DNA of 64,000 bases from NCBI RefSeq assembly GCF_024979315.1, contig NZ_JANLCK010000005.1:62001-126000 (forward strand). Direction: 5' to 3'. This DNA comes from Herbiconiux oxytropis (GTDB taxonomy: Bacteria; Actinomycetota; Actinomycetes; Actinomycetales; Microbacteriaceae). Shown here piece by piece: positions 56,290 to 64,000 of the stretch (position 1 is its first letter; each line of letters begins with the position of its first letter). The position numbers and the translations under genes are program-made. The notes under the pieces are model-generated. The model saw only the letters and a program-made list of their open reading frames with translations, was not told the origin of the DNA and did no database searches.

Positions 56290-57384
56290 ATGGCGCACTC
56301 CATCGTTCCCCCGTACCTGCTCGCCCGCCTCGCCGAGACGGATGCCGAGGGCCTCCAGCGCGCCGCCCTCGCCGCGCGGCGCTCGCTCGCCGCCGACCCT
56401 CCGCTGCGGGCAGAGCGGCAGCGCGAGGGCGTGTTCGTGCCGTCATCGGTGGTGCTCGACGCGGCCGAGCCGGGCATGGCATCCTTCACCGGGCTCGCCG
56501 GGGTCACGGAGCCCCAGCGGACGATCTCCGACGCCGAGGGGCGCGAGCGTCTGCCGGGCACCGTGGTGCGGCGGGAGACGGACGGACCGGTCGACGACGT
56601 GGCGGTGAACGAGGCCTACGACGGCCTCGGAGCCACCCATGCCCTGCTGCTCGAGGCCTTCGGCCGCGCGTCGATCGACGGGCTCGGCCTGCCGCTGGAC
56701 GCGACGGTGCACTACGGCGAGGACTACGACAACGCGTTCTGGGACGGTGAGCGCATGGTCTTCGGCGACGGCGACGGCGAGGTGTTCGGCCGGTTCACCG
56801 CCTCGCTCTCGGTGATCGGGCACGAGCTCGCGCACGGGGTGACGCAGTACACGGCGGGGCTCGTCTACGAGGGCCAGTCCGGCGCGCTCAACGAATCGTT
56901 CTCGGATGTGATCGGGGCGCTCGTGGAACAGCACCGGCTGGGGCAGACGGCGGGCGAGGCCGGTTGGCTGATCGGCGAGGGGCTCTTCACCGCCGCGGTG
57001 GAGGGACGAGCGCTGCGGTCGATGATCGAACCGGGAACGGCCTACGACGACGACGTGCTCGGGCGCGATCCGCAGCCGGCCGACATGGCGGGCTACATCG
57101 AGACCGCCGACGACAACGGGGGCGTGCACCTGAACTCCGGCATCCCGAACCGCGCCTTCGCGCTCGCCGCGCGGGCGGTGGGTGGCTTCGCCTGGGAGGG
57201 CGTGGGGGCCGTCTGGTACGACGCCATGACGGGGCCGCTGGATGAGCGGTCCGACTTCGCGGCGTTCGCCGAGGCCACGCTCGTGGCGTCGGATGCGCGG
57301 TTCGGCGCGGGTTCGGAGGTGTCGAGCGCGATCGCGGAGGCGTGGCGTACGGTGGGCGTGAGGAGCGATGAGCGAGCAGACTGA
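56290..57384 (+). CDS. M4-family metalloprotease, protealysin-like (no signal peptide)
   Basis: A 364-residue thermolysin-family zinc protease. Zinc ligands HELAH (in VIGHELAHGVTQYTAGLVYE) and the third ligand Glu in GALNESFSDVIG; substrate His in NGGVHLNSGIPNRAF. The short N-terminal prodomain (VPPYLLARLAETDAEG resembles the PPYxL sequence of protealysin precursors) and lack of a signal peptide indicate the protealysin group, which can act inside the cell or in competitors' cells. The inhibitor gene overlaps its 3' end by 17 bases. Confidence 0.92.
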   Translation: MAHSIVPPYLLARLAETDAEGLQRAALAARRSLAADPPLRAERQREGVFVPSSVVLDAAEPGMASFTGLAGVTEPQRTISDAEGRERLPGTVVRRETDGPVDDVAVNEAYDGLGATHALLLEAFGRASIDGLGLPLDATVHYGEDYDNAFWDGERMVFGDGDGEVFGRFTASLSVIGHELAHGVTQYTAGLVYEGQSGALNESFSDVIGALVEQHRLGQTAGEAGWLIGEGLFTAAVEGRALRSMIEPGTAYDDDVLGRDPQPADMAGYIETADDNGGVHLNSGIPNRAFALAARAVGGFAWEGVGAVWYDAMTGPLDERSDFAAFAEATLVASDARFGAGSEVSSAIAEAWRTVGVRSDERAD

Positions 57385-57739
57385 CGACGAGACGGGCGCC
57401 GGTGCCGACGCGGGCGCACGCGCGCTGCGCATCACGGTGGCGCGATCGGGCGGTGTGGCGGGCATGTCGCCGAGCTGGACCGTGACGGCCGAGGGCGAGA
57501 ACGACGTCGACGGCTGGCTCGACCTCGTGGAGTCGTGCCCATGGGACGCCGGCGACGCAGGCGACCCCGACGGAGCCGACCGCATCGTCTACACGATCCG
57601 TGTGCTCGTGCAGGCGCCGGAGGTCGAAGGCGAGCGCGATGCTCGGGTGCCAGAGCAGCAGCTCACCGGCCCGTGGCGCGACCTCGTCGACCGCGTGAAG
57701 GCCGAGGCGGCGCCCCGCCCCCGGCGCGCGAAGCGCTAG
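57368..57739 (+). CDS. emfourin-type protealysin inhibitor
   Basis: 123 residues. IRVARSGG-like strand ITVARSGGVAGM, then WTVTAEGE and YTIRVLVQAPEVEG match emfourin, the partner inhibitor of protealysin. The overlap of 17 bases with the protease gene keeps inhibitor and enzyme coupled. ATG at 57368, with GAGGAG close upstream. Confidence 0.85.
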   Translation: MSEQTDDETGAGADAGARALRITVARSGGVAGMSPSWTVTAEGENDVDGWLDLVESCPWDAGDAGDPDGADRIVYTIRVLVQAPEVEGERDARVPEQQLTGPWRDLVDRVKAEAAPRPRRAKR

Positions 57740-57745
57740 GGCCGC

Positions 57746-58699
57746 TCAGCCGAAGACGCCGTTGACGTAGTCGAAGGTGCGCGAGTCGATCGGGCTCGAG
57801 AACATCGCCTCGGTGCTGCCGTGCTCCACGATGGCGCCCGGCTGCCCCTGCGAGGCGAGGAAGAACGCGCACTGCGTCGAGACGCGCTGCGCCTGCTGCA
57901 TGTTGTGGGTGACGATCACGATCGTGACGTCGTCCACGAGCTCGAGCATGGTCTCCTCGATCACCCGCGTGGAGGTGGGGTCGAGGGCCGAGCACGGCTC
58001 GTCCATGAGCAGCACCTTGGGCTTCACCGCGAGCGAGCGCGCGATGCAGAGTCGTTGCTGCTGGCCGCCCGAGAGCCCGCCGCCGGGGGCGCGCAGGCGG
58101 TCGCGCACCTCCTTCCAGAGGCCCGCCTTGGTGAGGCAGGTCTCGACGAGGTGGTCCTTGCGGTCGCGGTCGGCCTTCGTGCCGGTGAGCTTGAGCCCGG
58201 CGAGCACGTTGTCGTAGATCGACATCGCCGGGAACGGGTTGGGCTTCTGGAAGACCATGCCGATCGCCTTGCGGGCCTCCACGAGGCGGCGCGACGGGTC
58301 GTAGATGTCCTCGCCGTCGATGAGCACCTCGCCTGCGAGCGACGCGGAGGGGATGAGTTCGTGCATGCGGTTGAGGATGCGCAGGAAGGTCGACTTGCCG
58401 CAGCCCGAGGGGCCGATGAGCGAGGTCACGACCCCGGCGGGCATGGTGAGCGAGACGCGGTCGAGCACCTGGTGATCGCCGAACCAGGCCGAGATGTTGC
58501 GGGCGTCGAGCTCGGCGAGGAGCGGCCGCTCTGCCTGCACGATCGCCTGCTCGAAGCTCGCCTGCGGGATCGGGCCCGCCAGGGCATCCGGCGCAGCACC
58601 AGGCGGGAACACCGCGGCGCCCTTCATGATCTTCCGCTGGTCGCGGCGGCTGAGCGGAGGCAGCACGGTGGTCATGTCGTCGGCGGGGGTGTCGGTCAC
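57746..58699 (-). CDS. pstB: phosphate ABC transporter ATP-binding protein
   Basis: 317 residues, PstB-like: [17 protein letters not shown] (Walker A), [34 protein letters not shown] signature, [20 protein letters not shown] (Walker B) and [14 protein letters not shown]. It drives phosphate import with PstC/PstA, which are not in this window. The N-terminal ~60 residues are an extra, Pro/Ala-rich extension absent from E. coli PstB. Last gene of the surface operon. Confidence 0.9.
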   Translation of the reverse strand: MTDTPADDMTTVLPPLSRRDQRKIMKGAAVFPPGAAPDALAGPIPQASFEQAIVQAERPLLAELDARNISAWFGDHQVLDRVSLTMPAGVVTSLIGPSGCGKSTFLRILNRMHELIPSASLAGEVLIDGEDIYDPSRRLVEARKAIGMVFQKPNPFPAMSIYDNVLAGLKLTGTKADRDRKDHLVETCLTKAGLWKEVRDRLRAPGGGLSGGQQQRLCIARSLAVKPKVLLMDEPCSALDPTSTRVIEETMLELVDDVTIVIVTHNMQQAQRVSTQCAFFLASQGQPGAIVEHGSTEAMFSSPIDSRTFDYVNGVFG

Positions 58700-58717
58700 G
58701 GGTTCATCACTCTCATC

Positions 58718-58795
58718 GGGTCACAGCAGGTCGGGCCACAGCGGGTTCGGGTCACAGCAGGTCGGGCCACAGCGGGTTCGGGTCACAACAGGTTC
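58718..58795. repeat. tandem repeat at the end of the sortase-like gene
   Basis: Five units of 15-16 bases (gggtcacagcaggtc / gggccacagcgggttc alternating, the last variant gggtcacaacaggttc) at 58718-58732, 58733-58748, 58749-58763, 58764-58779 and 58780-58795. The last includes the TGA stop (58783-58785, minus strand), so gene-end copies, some with their own stop, trail after the gene. Confidence 0.8.
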
Positions 58796-59736
58796 GGGAG
58801 GAGGCGGGTGACCTGGTCGGCGACCAGGAGTCCGGCGAGGAACATCACGGGCACGAACACGATCCAGACCTTCTGCGCGCCGATGCGGCGATAGGCCCAG
58901 ACGGCGGCGATCTCTGCCACGACGAAGAACTGCAGGGCGAACACGAGCGCCCAGACGGTGGAGGTGTCGGTCGCCATCTCGAGGTCCTCGGTCGGCAGGG
59001 TGCGGTAGGCGGTCTGCCGTGCACCGGCGGGTTGCGCATCCGACACGAGCTCGGCATCCACCCGTGCCGTGCCGGACGGGATGAACGCAGGACCGCGAGC
59101 GGTCTCGAGGATGAGCCGGCTCTCGCCCGCGATGGGATTGGGCGGAGAGGGGTCGCCGGCGTAGCGCACGCCGATCACCTCGAACTCCTGCAGCCCCTGG
59201 CCGGTGAGCACCGAGAACTCCTCGCCAGGGGCCAGCTCCTGGATGCGGCTGAACGGCCCGCCGTACGCGGCAGCGCGCGCCATGACGATGCTGAGCCCCT
59301 CCTGGCCGGGGAGCACCGTGTCGCGACGATGCGCGGGGCCGGACGTGGTGTCGCCCGACGACGATCCCTCGACGATGACCTCGCGGACGCCGAGCGACGG
59401 GATCTCGATGATCCCGACGGGCGCGCCGTCCGGCAGCAGCGTGTCGTCGAAGGCGCCCTCGCTCACGGGAGCCGTGCCCGCCGAGAGCTGAGCGCGGTAG
59501 GAGTCGGAGAGCTGCTGCTGCGCCACCGCGTGCTGCAGGTGGCTCAGCAGCATCAGGTTGAGGGCGAACGCGAAGATGAGCGACGCCACGACCACGAGGG
59601 CGCTCCGCGAGAAGACCTGCCCGGATGTCAGCGGGGCCAGCGGCTGCAGCGACCGCGGAAGCCGCCGCGGCATGCGCGGAACCGGCGCGGGAGGGGGTGT
59701 GTAGGCCGTCGACCGCCTCGCGGTGGGAGCGCTCAC
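58783..59736 (-). CDS. membrane sortase-fold protein lacking catalytic His and Cys
   Basis: 317 residues. N-terminal membrane segment (~30-55, LVVVASLIFAFALNLMLLSH), an extracellular sortase-like domain (~90-230) and two further membrane segments at the C-terminus (VWALVFALQFFVVAEIAAVW, FVPVMFLAGLLVADQVTRLL). The sortase pattern is recognisable (VGIIEIPSLGVREVIVEG, VLPGQEG, YGGPFSRIQELAPGEEFSV) but the His of GHR is Arg (codon 59275-59277) and the Cys of TLxTC is Ala in LILETARG (codon 59098-59100); the later Arg in TARVDAELV persists. GTG start at 59736 overlaps the upstream stop. A pseudoenzyme is inferred. Confidence 0.8.
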   Translation of the reverse strand: MSAPTARRSTAYTPPPAPVPRMPRRLPRSLQPLAPLTSGQVFSRSALVVVASLIFAFALNLMLLSHLQHAVAQQQLSDSYRAQLSAGTAPVSEGAFDDTLLPDGAPVGIIEIPSLGVREVIVEGSSSGDTTSGPAHRRDTVLPGQEGLSIVMARAAAYGGPFSRIQELAPGEEFSVLTGQGLQEFEVIGVRYAGDPSPPNPIAGESRLILETARGPAFIPSGTARVDAELVSDAQPAGARQTAYRTLPTEDLEMATDTSTVWALVFALQFFVVAEIAAVWAYRRIGAQKVWIVFVPVMFLAGLLVADQVTRLLPNLL

Positions 59737-60479
59737 GCGGCGTTCTCCGCGAGCGCGGGCACGCGCATGGCCCGCACGAGCTGCACGACCACGAAGGCGA
59801 GGCCGGCGAGGGCTGCGATCCCGAGCAGGAACCAGGGCGGCAGCACCACGAAGGCATCGCGCGTCACCGGCGTGAGCGCTATTCCGTCGACCGTCTCGGG
59901 CGGGGTGAAGGTGTAGTGCGCGGTGGCGAAGGTGTACTGGCCCACTCCCGTGAGGGTCGCCGACACGACCTTGGACTCCTGCGGCTTCAGGCCCGTGAGC
60001 TCCACGTCGTCCTGAGCGCTGAGCTCCGTGCCGAACGGGCTGGAGACCCAGAACCTGGCCGACCCCGAGAGTTCGCCCGTCGAGACGTTGCGCACCGTGA
60101 ACCAGGTCTTCAGCTCGCCGCCGAGCGGATCGATCGAGGGCAGGTACTCCGTGCTGAGACCGCTCACGTAGAGCACGCCGCCGATGCTGTACTCGTCGTC
60201 GGTGGGAGCCGGCGGGTTCCGCGGGTCGTTCACCACCACCGAGCCGCCCACGTTCGTGCTCGTGGTGGTGCCGGGTCTCGACGCGGGCGGCGCCGGTGCG
60301 GGCGACGGCGTGGCGCTTCCCGGGCCGACCGTCACGGTGAGGCCGATCCCCTCGGGTGCCGGATCGGTCGCGGCCGAGGCTGCTCCCCCGCCCAGAGAGG
60401 CCGCGGCGAAGGCGGCGATCCCGGCAAGCACGGCCACGGCCGCACCGCGCCGGAGGATCGTCGGCAGCGCGCGCCTCAT
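59733..60479 (-). CDS. secreted, C-terminally membrane-anchored protein of the WxL/DUF916 operon
   Basis: 248 residues. Signal peptide (VAVLAGIAAFAAASLGGGAA), then a Pro/Ser-rich linker (50-80), a beta-rich extracellular part (GGELKTWFTVRNVSTGELSG), and a C-terminal membrane segment (PWFLLGIAALAGLAFVVVQL) with a short basic tail. I do not recognise a named family; the layout resembles the DUF916 protein encoded just upstream. Overlaps both neighbours by 4 bases (ATGA and GTGA). Confidence 0.75.
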   Translation of the reverse strand: MRRALPTILRRGAAVAVLAGIAAFAAASLGGGAASAATDPAPEGIGLTVTVGPGSATPSPAPAPPASRPGTTTSTNVGGSVVVNDPRNPPAPTDDEYSIGGVLYVSGLSTEYLPSIDPLGGELKTWFTVRNVSTGELSGSARFWVSSPFGTELSAQDDVELTGLKPQESKVVSATLTGVGQYTFATAHYTFTPPETVDGIALTPVTRDAFVVLPPWFLLGIAALAGLAFVVVQLVRAMRVPALAENAA

Positions 60480-61591
60480 CGTGGCTCGTTCGAGACGACC
60501 GGTGCCGACTCCTCGAGTGCCGCACGCCGCGCTTCGGCCTGGGTGTAGGCGATCCACTCGCGGGCGGTCTTCTCGTCGCGCACGCGGCGGATGCGCAGGA
60601 AGCCCCAGACGAGCGCGGCCAGCACGAGCGCGGCGAGCAGCAGCCACGGCACGGCGAACGCCACGGTGTCGCGGTTCACCTGGTCGAGGGCCCCCGGATC
60701 CATGGCGTCGGCGTCGACGCGCGGCTGGAGGGTGACGTAGGGATTGAGATACCCGAGCTGGGCGACACCGGGGACGGTCATCGTGATGGTGCGCGTGGCA
60801 CCCGGCAGCATCTCGGAGAGCTCCTGACGGGACAGCTCACCGGCGCCGATGCCGAAGTAGGTCTTCACCCCTGCGACCATGTCGGCCGAGAGCGCCACGT
60901 TGCCGGCGTTGGTGACCGTGAAGGTGATGTCGGTGGTGCCGTCCAGCGGGTTGACCTCGCCGTTGTAGTCGGCCGCGATGCTCGAGATGGAGAGGGCGGG
61001 CTGCAGCTCTCCGGGAACGCGGACGTACACACGGGTGGCGACGCGGCGGTCGACGACGATCTGGCCGTCGGGGGTCGCCACCGAGATGACGATCCCGGCG
61101 GCGTGGTCGCCGGGAGCGGCGTCGGAGGGCACGGTGACGGAGAACGGCACGACCTGGGAGGTGCCGGGCTCCAGCGGGAGGTCGACCTCGGCGGCGCCGT
61201 TGATGAAGCCGAACCAGCTGCCCGCGTCGGTCGGGGCGGCGCCGGTCTCGAGGAGGCCGTACGACCCGTCCTCCGTGTTGTAGGCATCCGTGCCGTAGAT
61301 CTTCATGACCTGGGGGGTGGTGCCGGTGTTGCTCACCTCGTAGTAGTCGAGGATCTGCTGGCCCGGCGCGACCTCGTAGCTGAATCGGCTGCGGGTGTCG
61401 GCTCCGGTCTCACCCGAGGGGGAACCGGAGATGCCGTCGGTGTCGTCGGCGAGAGCGGGAGCGGCCGCGAGGGTCGAGGCGCCGAGGACGAGCGCGAGGG
61501 CCGCGAGGGCGGCGGCGAGACGCGGAACCGCGTTCGCGAGCGGGCGGCGATCCGAGCGGATGGCTCGAGCCGAGGGCGTGGAGGGAAGCAC
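60476..61591 (-). CDS. DUF916 (WxL-interacting) surface protein
   Basis: 371 residues. Signal peptide (AALALVLGASTLAAAPALA), DUF916 core with FSYEVAPGQQILDYYEVSNT and the second beta domain (PGDHAAGIVISVATPDGQIV), then a C-terminal membrane anchor (VPWLLLAALVLAALVWGFL) and basic tail. In Gram-positives such proteins bind WxL proteins and peptidoglycan, tethering a surface complex. Its partner WxL-like protein is encoded upstream. Confidence 0.85.
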   Translation of the reverse strand: MLPSTPSARAIRSDRRPLANAVPRLAAALAALALVLGASTLAAAPALADDTDGISGSPSGETGADTRSRFSYEVAPGQQILDYYEVSNTGTTPQVMKIYGTDAYNTEDGSYGLLETGAAPTDAGSWFGFINGAAEVDLPLEPGTSQVVPFSVTVPSDAAPGDHAAGIVISVATPDGQIVVDRRVATRVYVRVPGELQPALSISSIAADYNGEVNPLDGTTDITFTVTNAGNVALSADMVAGVKTYFGIGAGELSRQELSEMLPGATRTITMTVPGVAQLGYLNPYVTLQPRVDADAMDPGALDQVNRDTVAFAVPWLLLAALVLAALVWGFLRIRRVRDEKTAREWIAYTQAEARRAALEESAPVVSNEPR

Positions 61592-61650
61592 AGTTCATTC
61601 ATCCAGGGTCGATGGGCGGGGCGGCAGAGTTCGGGCGAACGACGGGTGAA

Positions 61651-61686
61651 CGGGAGGGGGCGACGGCGAACCGGCACCCCCTCCCG
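61651..61686 (-). terminator. 10-bp hairpin after the WxL-like gene
   Basis: cgggaggggg (61651-61660) and ccccctcccg (61677-61686) are exact complements around a 16-base loop, five bases past the WxL gene stop. No T-tract; it may partly terminate or protect the mRNA and set unequal amounts of WxL and DUF916 proteins. Confidence 0.55.
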
Positions 61687-61691
61687 CTGGG

Positions 61692-62741
61692 TTACTTCGA
61701 CACCAGGGTGAGCGTGAGCTTCGAGGTGTAGGTACCCACCGCGGAGCCCACCGGGGCGACGAACTTCAGGTCGGCGTCGAACGAGACCGCGCCGGCGGCC
61801 GGCTTGTCGGGGTTGGCCTGAGCGAAGACCGACGGGTAGACGCCGGTGCCCGCGACCTGCGGGTCGGAGACGACGACGTTCGGGTTCGCGGCAGCGATCT
61901 TCGGCGCGAGACCGAGCTGCTGAGCGCCGATCTTCTTCGTGGCGTCGTCGTTCTTGGTGAACTCGGTCACCATCGACGTGAGCGTCCAGCCCGGGTGGGT
62001 GGAGTAGCGGGTGTCGGTGACCGTGAACGCGCCGAGCGTGCCCGTGGAGGTCGACTTGCCGTCGACCATCGCGGCGTTGCCGATCGTGGCCGAGGTCGAC
62101 GCCGGGTTGCTGAGGGTCAGCACCTGGGGTCCGCCGTCGACGACGTCGGCGTTCAGCTCGACGTCGAACTCGCCGCCCTCGACCGGGGGCACCACGACGT
62201 CGGACGGGGTCGCGAACGTCCAGGTCCCGCCGTTGTCGACGTTGATGAACGTGAAGTAGGCGCCGCCGTCGGAGACGGTGAGGCCGTTGTTCTTCATGAA
62301 CGCGAAGCCGAGGCTGAAGTCGCCGCCGGCCTTGACGGTGCTGAGGTTGCCCGAGGTCTGGTTGCCGAGCGAGAGCACCGGGAGGTACATGTTCGCGTTG
62401 TCGTCGAGGTAGGTGTCCGTCCACGCGACCCACTTGCTCGGGTCGTTCTCCTGGCCGCGCGGCGCGACGAAGGTCTTCGCCATCGTCGTGTCGGCGGAGC
62501 CGGGGAAGGTGGCGTTGAGGTCCACCGTGTCGGGTCGGGCGATGACCGGATCCTCGAAGCCGAGCTGCGTGGCCTTGGGGATGATGGAGCCGTCGGCGCC
62601 GCTGGCGGCGTAGAGCGCGCCCTTGGAGCCCACGGTGGCCACGGGCTCGGTGGCGGCCAGAGCGGCCGTCGCGGAGCCCGCGACGAGCGCGGCGGCGAGG
62701 ATGCCGACCGCGGCGACGCGGATGCTGGTTGTGCGGATCAT
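61692..62741 (-). CDS. secreted WxL-like surface protein
   Basis: 349 residues. Signal peptide (VAAVGILAAALVAGSATAAL with cleavage near AALA-ATEP). The C-terminal region carries the WxL-type sequence GTLGAFTVTDTRYSTHPGWT, LTSMVTEFT and the closing GTYTSKLTLTLVSK. The domain attaches non-covalently to the wall. The N-terminal half (40-160) is unassigned. Start ATG at 62741, 31 bases after the PstS-like gene. Confidence 0.8.
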   Translation of the reverse strand: MIRTTSIRVAAVGILAAALVAGSATAALAATEPVATVGSKGALYAASGADGSIIPKATQLGFEDPVIARPDTVDLNATFPGSADTTMAKTFVAPRGQENDPSKWVAWTDTYLDDNANMYLPVLSLGNQTSGNLSTVKAGGDFSLGFAFMKNNGLTVSDGGAYFTFINVDNGGTWTFATPSDVVVPPVEGGEFDVELNADVVDGGPQVLTLSNPASTSATIGNAAMVDGKSTSTGTLGAFTVTDTRYSTHPGWTLTSMVTEFTKNDDATKKIGAQQLGLAPKIAAANPNVVVSDPQVAGTGVYPSVFAQANPDKPAAGAVSFDADLKFVAPVGSAVGTYTSKLTLTLVSK

Positions 62742-62772
62742 GATGATCGAGTGCCTTTCAGGGGGTCGCGGA

Positions 62773-63849
62773 TCAGAGGGTCGCGTAGGCGCGGATGATG
62801 TCGGTCGAGGACGGCTCGAGGAAGCCGAACTTGCGCTTCACCGCTCCGGAGGTGGAACCGAAGGTGCCCATGTTGGTGAGCCCGGTCGTGGTGGCCGGGT
62901 CGAGCAGACGGGTGAGGTTCGCGTCGAAGTTCGCGCTGTTCGCGTCGATCCGCGCGTACTCCACCACCAGGAAGGTGTTGCGACCGAACTTGGCGTCGGC
63001 GTAGAACGCGGCGTTCGGGGTGGTGACGGTGCCGGAGACCGACACGGGAGCCACGCCGGTGGGAGCGCCGAGCTTGACGTTCGTGCCGGCGATCGTGTTG
63101 CTCGGGGTTGCGCCGTTGGCCTGAGCGGTCCAGCTGGCCACCGAGAACGGGATGATCTCGTCGGCCTGGAGGATGGATGCGTCGTTCTCGGGGCGGGTGT
63201 TGTTCGTGTCACCGACGGTCGAGCCGACGGCGGTCACGTTGATGGCACCGAGGAAGAAGCTGCGCGTGCCTGACCCGTTCTGAGGCAGGCGCGGCTTGAC
63301 GGTGGTCGTCCCGATGACGACCGGGGTGTTCGACTCGTAGATCTGCTTGAGCTGAGCCGAGGTGAGGTTGGCGAGGTCGTTGTTCGTGCCGTTGTAGGCG
63401 TACGAGACCGCGTCACGGGCGTAGGGGACGTAGGCGAGCTTGCCCTCGCTCGAGGCGTTGCTGCCGGGCGAGCTCGACGAGCGCGCGATGTCGACCTGGC
63501 CGGTGATGACCTTGCCGTTGTAGACGTTGCCCGAGATCGACGCGCGCAGAGCGGTCACGCCCGCGCCCGAACCGGCGGGGCGCACGAAGTACGGTCCACC
63601 GCTCTTGGTCTGGATCAGACCGGAACCGAAGGCGTCGTACGAGCCGAGGTTCGTGCCGCCGGAGGTGACGCGCACCGGCGAGCCGGAGATGCGGGTTCCG
63701 TTGATCAGGGCGTTCGTGGAGTCCTGAAGCGTGTCGGACCCGACGAGCACGTATCCGTTGGAGACGGGCTCGGCGTTCGCCGGCATGGCGAGGCCCAGTC
63801 CGGCGAGGGCCACGCCGACGGCCGCGCCCAGCGCGACCATTTTCTTCAT
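62773..63849 (-). CDS. secreted PstS-like phosphate-binding protein
   Basis: 358 residues. Signal peptide MKKMVALGAAVGVALAGLG ending ANA-EPV; no lipobox, so unlike usual PstS it is not a lipoprotein. PstS-family parts: NGYVLVGSDTLQDSTNALIN, VRPAGSGAGVTALRASISG, VDIARSSSSPG and YVPYARDAVSYAYNG. It could be held on the surface by the WxL/DUF916 proteins. ATG at 63849 used; GTG at 63855 has a better-placed AAAGGA (about 10 bases). Confidence 0.85.
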   Translation of the reverse strand: MKKMVALGAAVGVALAGLGLAMPANAEPVSNGYVLVGSDTLQDSTNALINGTRISGSPVRVTSGGTNLGSYDAFGSGLIQTKSGGPYFVRPAGSGAGVTALRASISGNVYNGKVITGQVDIARSSSSPGSNASSEGKLAYVPYARDAVSYAYNGTNNDLANLTSAQLKQIYESNTPVVIGTTTVKPRLPQNGSGTRSFFLGAINVTAVGSTVGDTNNTRPENDASILQADEIIPFSVASWTAQANGATPSNTIAGTNVKLGAPTGVAPVSVSGTVTTPNAAFYADAKFGRNTFLVVEYARIDANSANFDANLTRLLDPATTTGLTNMGTFGSTSGAVKRKFGFLEPSSTDIIRAYATL

Positions 63850-64000
63850 CTTCACTTCGAGTTTTTCCTTTCGGGAAGGGTGACCGAGCATCCGCGGTGC
63901 GGCTGCGTCGACTTGGCGTCAGGACGACGGACTTCGTCGGCAGGACGGACTCCAAGAACAGGGGGCATCAGATTCGTCTCCTGATGCGGGAGATGACCGG
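63850..64000. other. upstream region of the surface operon
   Basis: 151 bases up to the window edge; a likely promoter lies here (minus strand) but no clear -35/-10 or PhoP box could be assigned, and no other gene is supported. Confidence 0.4.

Noticed and set aside
58718..58795. CRISPR or attachment-site reading of the tandem units
   Set aside because: Units are directly abutting without spacers and contain the neighbouring gene end, so simple tandem duplication explains them.

Overview
The window is high-GC, densely packed DNA from an actinomycete, most likely a member of Microbacteriaceae. The pointers are ATGA/GTGA start-stop overlaps, frequent GTG/TTG starts, several apparently leaderless promoters, and lineage-typical families (DUF4192, DUF3516 helicase, emfourin with an intracellular M4 protease, WxL/DUF916 surface proteins). 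No rRNA, tRNA, CRISPR array, transposase or phage gene was seen, and no gene-free stretch exceeds 300 bases.

Layout. 1-6300: the end of a GABA transaminase gene, an asparaginase, and facing them a spermidine/putrescine ABC importer (potD-A-B-C order). 6453-21173: one long minus-strand operon of eight tightly spaced genes: FHA protein, Ser/Thr phosphatase, Ser/Thr kinase, a 1998-residue membrane-anchored Ig/FN3 protein, MoxR ATPase, DUF58 protein, a membrane transglutaminase-like protein whose catalytic Cys and His are gone, and a zinc-ribbon FHA protein. 21293-24602: an Lrp regulator with a class III aminotransferase and a PuuB-like oxidase, probably polyamine catabolism that complements the importer. 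24653-38000: mixed housekeeping genes (DUF4192, YceI, lytic-transglycosylase-like secreted protein, DNA glycosylase, NUDIX-NYN fusion, a FolP2-like DHPS with a RibD-type reductase, DUF3516 helicase, S4 protein) and a long coiled-coil protein built from 11-residue repeats, closed by a very long hairpin terminator.

38162-50760: a lipid-centred region. Two TetR regulators precede two divergent operons: SDR - PlsC acyltransferase - alkylglycerone-phosphate synthase (AGPS) to the left, and ferritin-like protein - fatty acyl reductase/HAD fusion - second ferritin-like protein to the right. A perfect 8-5-8 palindrome sits between them. Together they look like an aerobic alkyl-ether lipid (possibly plasmalogen) pathway: the reductase would make fatty alcohol, AGPS the ether bond, the SDR and acyltransferase the alkyl-acyl-glycerophosphate, and the di-iron proteins would be candidates for the oxidative step. 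This is the strongest candidate for an undescribed system in the window.

50886-57739: DnaJ-NERD protein, universal stress protein, LLM flavoenzyme, alkylation-repair genes (ogt, Ada-AlkA fusion; tag lies at 47.7 kb) and a protealysin-like protease with its emfourin inhibitor. 57746-63849: a minus-strand cell-surface operon: PstS-like binding protein, WxL-like protein, DUF916 protein, a membrane-anchored protein of unknown role, a sortase-fold membrane protein lacking the catalytic His and Cys, and PstB. All functions are read from sequence motifs and memory of families; no database search was made.
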